Shown here piece after piece: positions 5,288 through 6,602 of a DNA stretch of 6,602 nt. The DNA comes from Cytophagales bacterium (GTDB lineage: Bacteria > Bacteroidota > Bacteroidia > Cytophagales > JAAEPT01). The position numbers and the translations under genes were made by a program. The notes below the pieces were generated by a model. That model saw only the letters and a list, made by a program, of their open reading frames with translations. It ran no database searches and was not told the origin of the DNA. The stretch's first letter is position 1. Each line of letters opens with the position of its first letter. The stretch covers positions 1 to 6,602 of the forward strand of contig WTJX01000137.1 in assembly GCA_011524675.1 (NCBI GenBank), given 5' to 3'.

Positions 5288-5303
5288 TCTGCAAATCCTT
5301 CTT

Positions 5304-6491
5304 TTAGTCATCGGCAGAAGCATAGAGCAAACGGTGAGTTTTTTCATTCATGTTCATTTCTAATAAAACTTCAAAAGAGTCTGACTCATCCTTGCCTATA
5401 GCTTCTAGAACTTCCTCAGTAAAAGAAGGGTCAAATAGCTTTGTATATACATAGTCTCTTACAAAATGTTGATTACTAATCAAGTAAAATATTACATTGC
5501 CATTGTACAATTTTGTCTTTTTAAGAATGAAATAATGTTTTTTTCCTCCTTTGGGATTTATATGAACATAGCTAGAATCATTTTTTCTAAAATGATTTAG
5601 TTTGATGCCCAAGATGTTCGTGTCTTTAGAATCATTGAATATAAAACGGTTACTTTTAAAATATTCTTTGAGGAGATACATGTCCCCATCTCCCATCTTG
5701 CTTATGAAGAGCATATTTTGTTTCACTTCTTTGATGTGGGAAGAAAGTTTTATTTCTGAGTCTTTATTTATTTTGGTCAGTTCTTTACTTATCTTATTGG
5801 CAAGCATCATATGAGCAACTTCGATATGGGTCATTTTATCGCTACCAGTAAATGTTCGTATCTGTTTGTTGGGATACCTTCTGATGATCCTGCTCATAAG
5901 ATCTTTGTTGTGTGGTAAACGATTGTCAGTATCCCAGATAAATCTATTTCTATCTAACAAAGGGTCAAACTCTTTATAGAAGTCTCTGTTTCCAACAACA
6001 ATCGCCAAAGGTTGCTCATGTTTTGTCATATCTACTATGAGAGAAGAAAGGGGCGTTTTACTGCTTGTTGGAGTGATAAACGGTAGTAATAACAAAACGA
6101 TCAATACTAGTATGATCGTAGATAAAATTTTTATTAATGTGTTATTAGTTTTCTCAACTTTTTTTTCTGTAGTAGTTTTTACTTCTTTAAATGTAAGCTG
6201 ATAGCTACCCTTTGAAATGCTTAAATGATACGGATCTGTTTTTCCTTCTTTTAAATAATAGATTGCCAGCTTTTTTCTGAGGTGATAAATTTGAACCCTC
6301 ATGAAAGAAACCTGATCCTTGTATTGGTTGGTGTCATTTCCCAATATGTCATAAGCTATTTCGGCAGAGCTAGGTTTATGTCCTTTTTCATCCGCATCTA
6401 TGAGGTACTTGATGATCTTTATAAATAACTCAGCATCAGCAAAGGTGGTTGAGTTTTTTATTCGTTCATAAACGTCTCTTTTTTTATCCAT
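5304..6491 (-). CDS. ToxR-like membrane-anchored winged-helix regulator (395 aa)
   Basis: Probably a one-component transcription regulator with cytoplasmic DNA-binding and extracytoplasmic sensor parts. Residues 14-102 resemble the OmpR/ToxR-type winged helix found at the N-terminus of many membrane-bound regulators and cyclase-like proteins: SSAEIAYDILG (41-51), recognition-helix region VSFMRVQIYHLRKKLAIYYL (61-80) and wing DPYHLSISKGSYQLTF (86-101). A charged linker (103-117) leads to one membrane helix, about 119-139 (LIKILSTIILVLIVLLLLPF). Lysines before the helix suggest the N-terminus inside and residues 140-395 outside. I do not recognise the outer domain by name. It looks alpha/beta, with strand-like PLAIVVGN (161-168), NMLFISKMG (259-267), KHYFILKK (318-325) and NVIFYLIS (332-339). 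ATG 6489-6491 follows A-rich sequence. There is no partner gene in view, so the target and ligand are unknown. Confidence 0.75.
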   Translation of the reverse strand: MDKKRDVYERIKNSTTFADAELFIKIIKYLIDADEKGHKPSSAEIAYDILGNDTNQYKDQVSFMRVQIYHLRKKLAIYYLKEGKTDPYHLSISKGSYQLTFKEVKTTTEKKVEKTNNTLIKILSTIILVLIVLLLLPFITPTSSKTPLSSLIVDMTKHEQPLAIVVGNRDFYKEFDPLLDRNRFIWDTDNRLPHNKDLMSRIIRRYPNKQIRTFTGSDKMTHIEVAHMMLANKISKELTKINKDSEIKLSSHIKEVKQNMLFISKMGDGDMYLLKEYFKSNRFIFNDSKDTNILGIKLNHFRKNDSSYVHINPKGGKKHYFILKKTKLYNGNVIFYLISNQHFVRDYVYTKLFDPSFTEEVLEAIGKDESDSFEVLLEMNMNEKTHRLLYASADD

Positions 6492-6602
6492 TATGTTTCT
6501 TTAAAAATATTATTTCTATCGGAATTCTTTAGCGAATTACCTTTTTGTGATCGTAGCGCATGATACAAAAAAATAAATTGTATTAATAGTTAACTCTAGT
6601 GT
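6492..6602 (-). promoter_or_regulatory. Upstream region of the ToxR-like gene with a small inverted repeat
   Basis: ATACAA (6563-6568) and TTGTAT (6578-6583) form a 6-bp inverted repeat with a 9-bp A/T spacer, about 70-95 bp ahead of the start codon. It could be an operator, perhaps for autoregulation, or chance symmetry in AT-rich DNA. No clear TAnnTTTG box was found. The window ends before any upstream gene appears. Confidence 0.25.

Larger units (their letters stand above)
4925..5303. other. Intergenic DNA with small palindromes, no credible gene
   Basis: This region holds the second CCACTTTCGTGGAAT copy, a cluster of competing TTTTAGC/GCTAAAA palindromes, an 8-bp inverted repeat AACACATA (5130-5137) / TATGTGTT (5152-5159) followed by T-rich sequence, copy B of the dispersed inverted repeat, and a doubled AAAGCCTT before the end of the minus-strand gene. 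A 66-codon frame at 5007-5207 is built largely from these repeats and is not credited as a gene. Confidence 0.5.

Noticed and set aside
5602..5814. 70-codon open frame on the plus strand
   Set aside because: It lies wholly inside and antisense to the ToxR-like gene, whose reading frame has recognisable domains.

Overview
The window looks like chromosomal DNA from a member of the Bacteroidota, probably a marine or Cytophagales-like lineage. That placement is inferred from three things: low G+C content, start codons preceded by A-rich sequence with no Shine-Dalgarno motif, and proteins (citrate synthase, a TIGR01777-type epimerase with an SATIYRHA motif, a membrane-anchored winged-helix regulator) that resemble those of this phylum. 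No transposase, integrase, phage gene, CRISPR array, rRNA or tRNA was recognised.

Layout. Positions 1-179 hold the 3' end of a small membrane protein gene. Next comes a gene-free stretch of about 535 bp. From 411 to 720 it is packed with short tandem repeats: two arrays of an 8-bp unit enclose three arrays of degenerate 7-bp units, and the last 8-bp array runs into the start codon of the next gene. That gene (715-1623, +) encodes an NAD(P)-binding epimerase-like protein. It converges on two tandem, diverged RDD-family membrane protein genes (1740-2315 and 2499-3002, both -). The upstream RDD gene is divergent from citrate synthase gltA (3363-4646, +), which ends in a strong hairpin terminator (4669-4706). 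The next 600 bp have no credible gene. They contain a structured element at 4787-4924, bounded by a perfect 14-bp inverted repeat and carrying a core I recall from many Bacteroidota genomes, followed by several small palindromes and dispersed repeats. Last is a minus-strand gene (5304-6491) for a ToxR-like protein: an N-terminal winged helix, one membrane helix and an extracytoplasmic domain of about 250 residues.

How the genes relate. Nothing suggests a single pathway or operon. Citrate synthase is a stand-alone TCA-cycle gene with its own promoter region and terminator. The two RDD genes may be co-transcribed. The epimerase-like protein and the ToxR-like regulator appear to be single-gene units. 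No multi-gene novel system is supported. The points most worth a second look are the composite 7/8-bp repeat region that supplies a start codon, the structured intergenic element, the dispersed inverted repeat shared by two distant intergenic regions, and an apparent internal repeat in the sensor domain of the ToxR-like protein.
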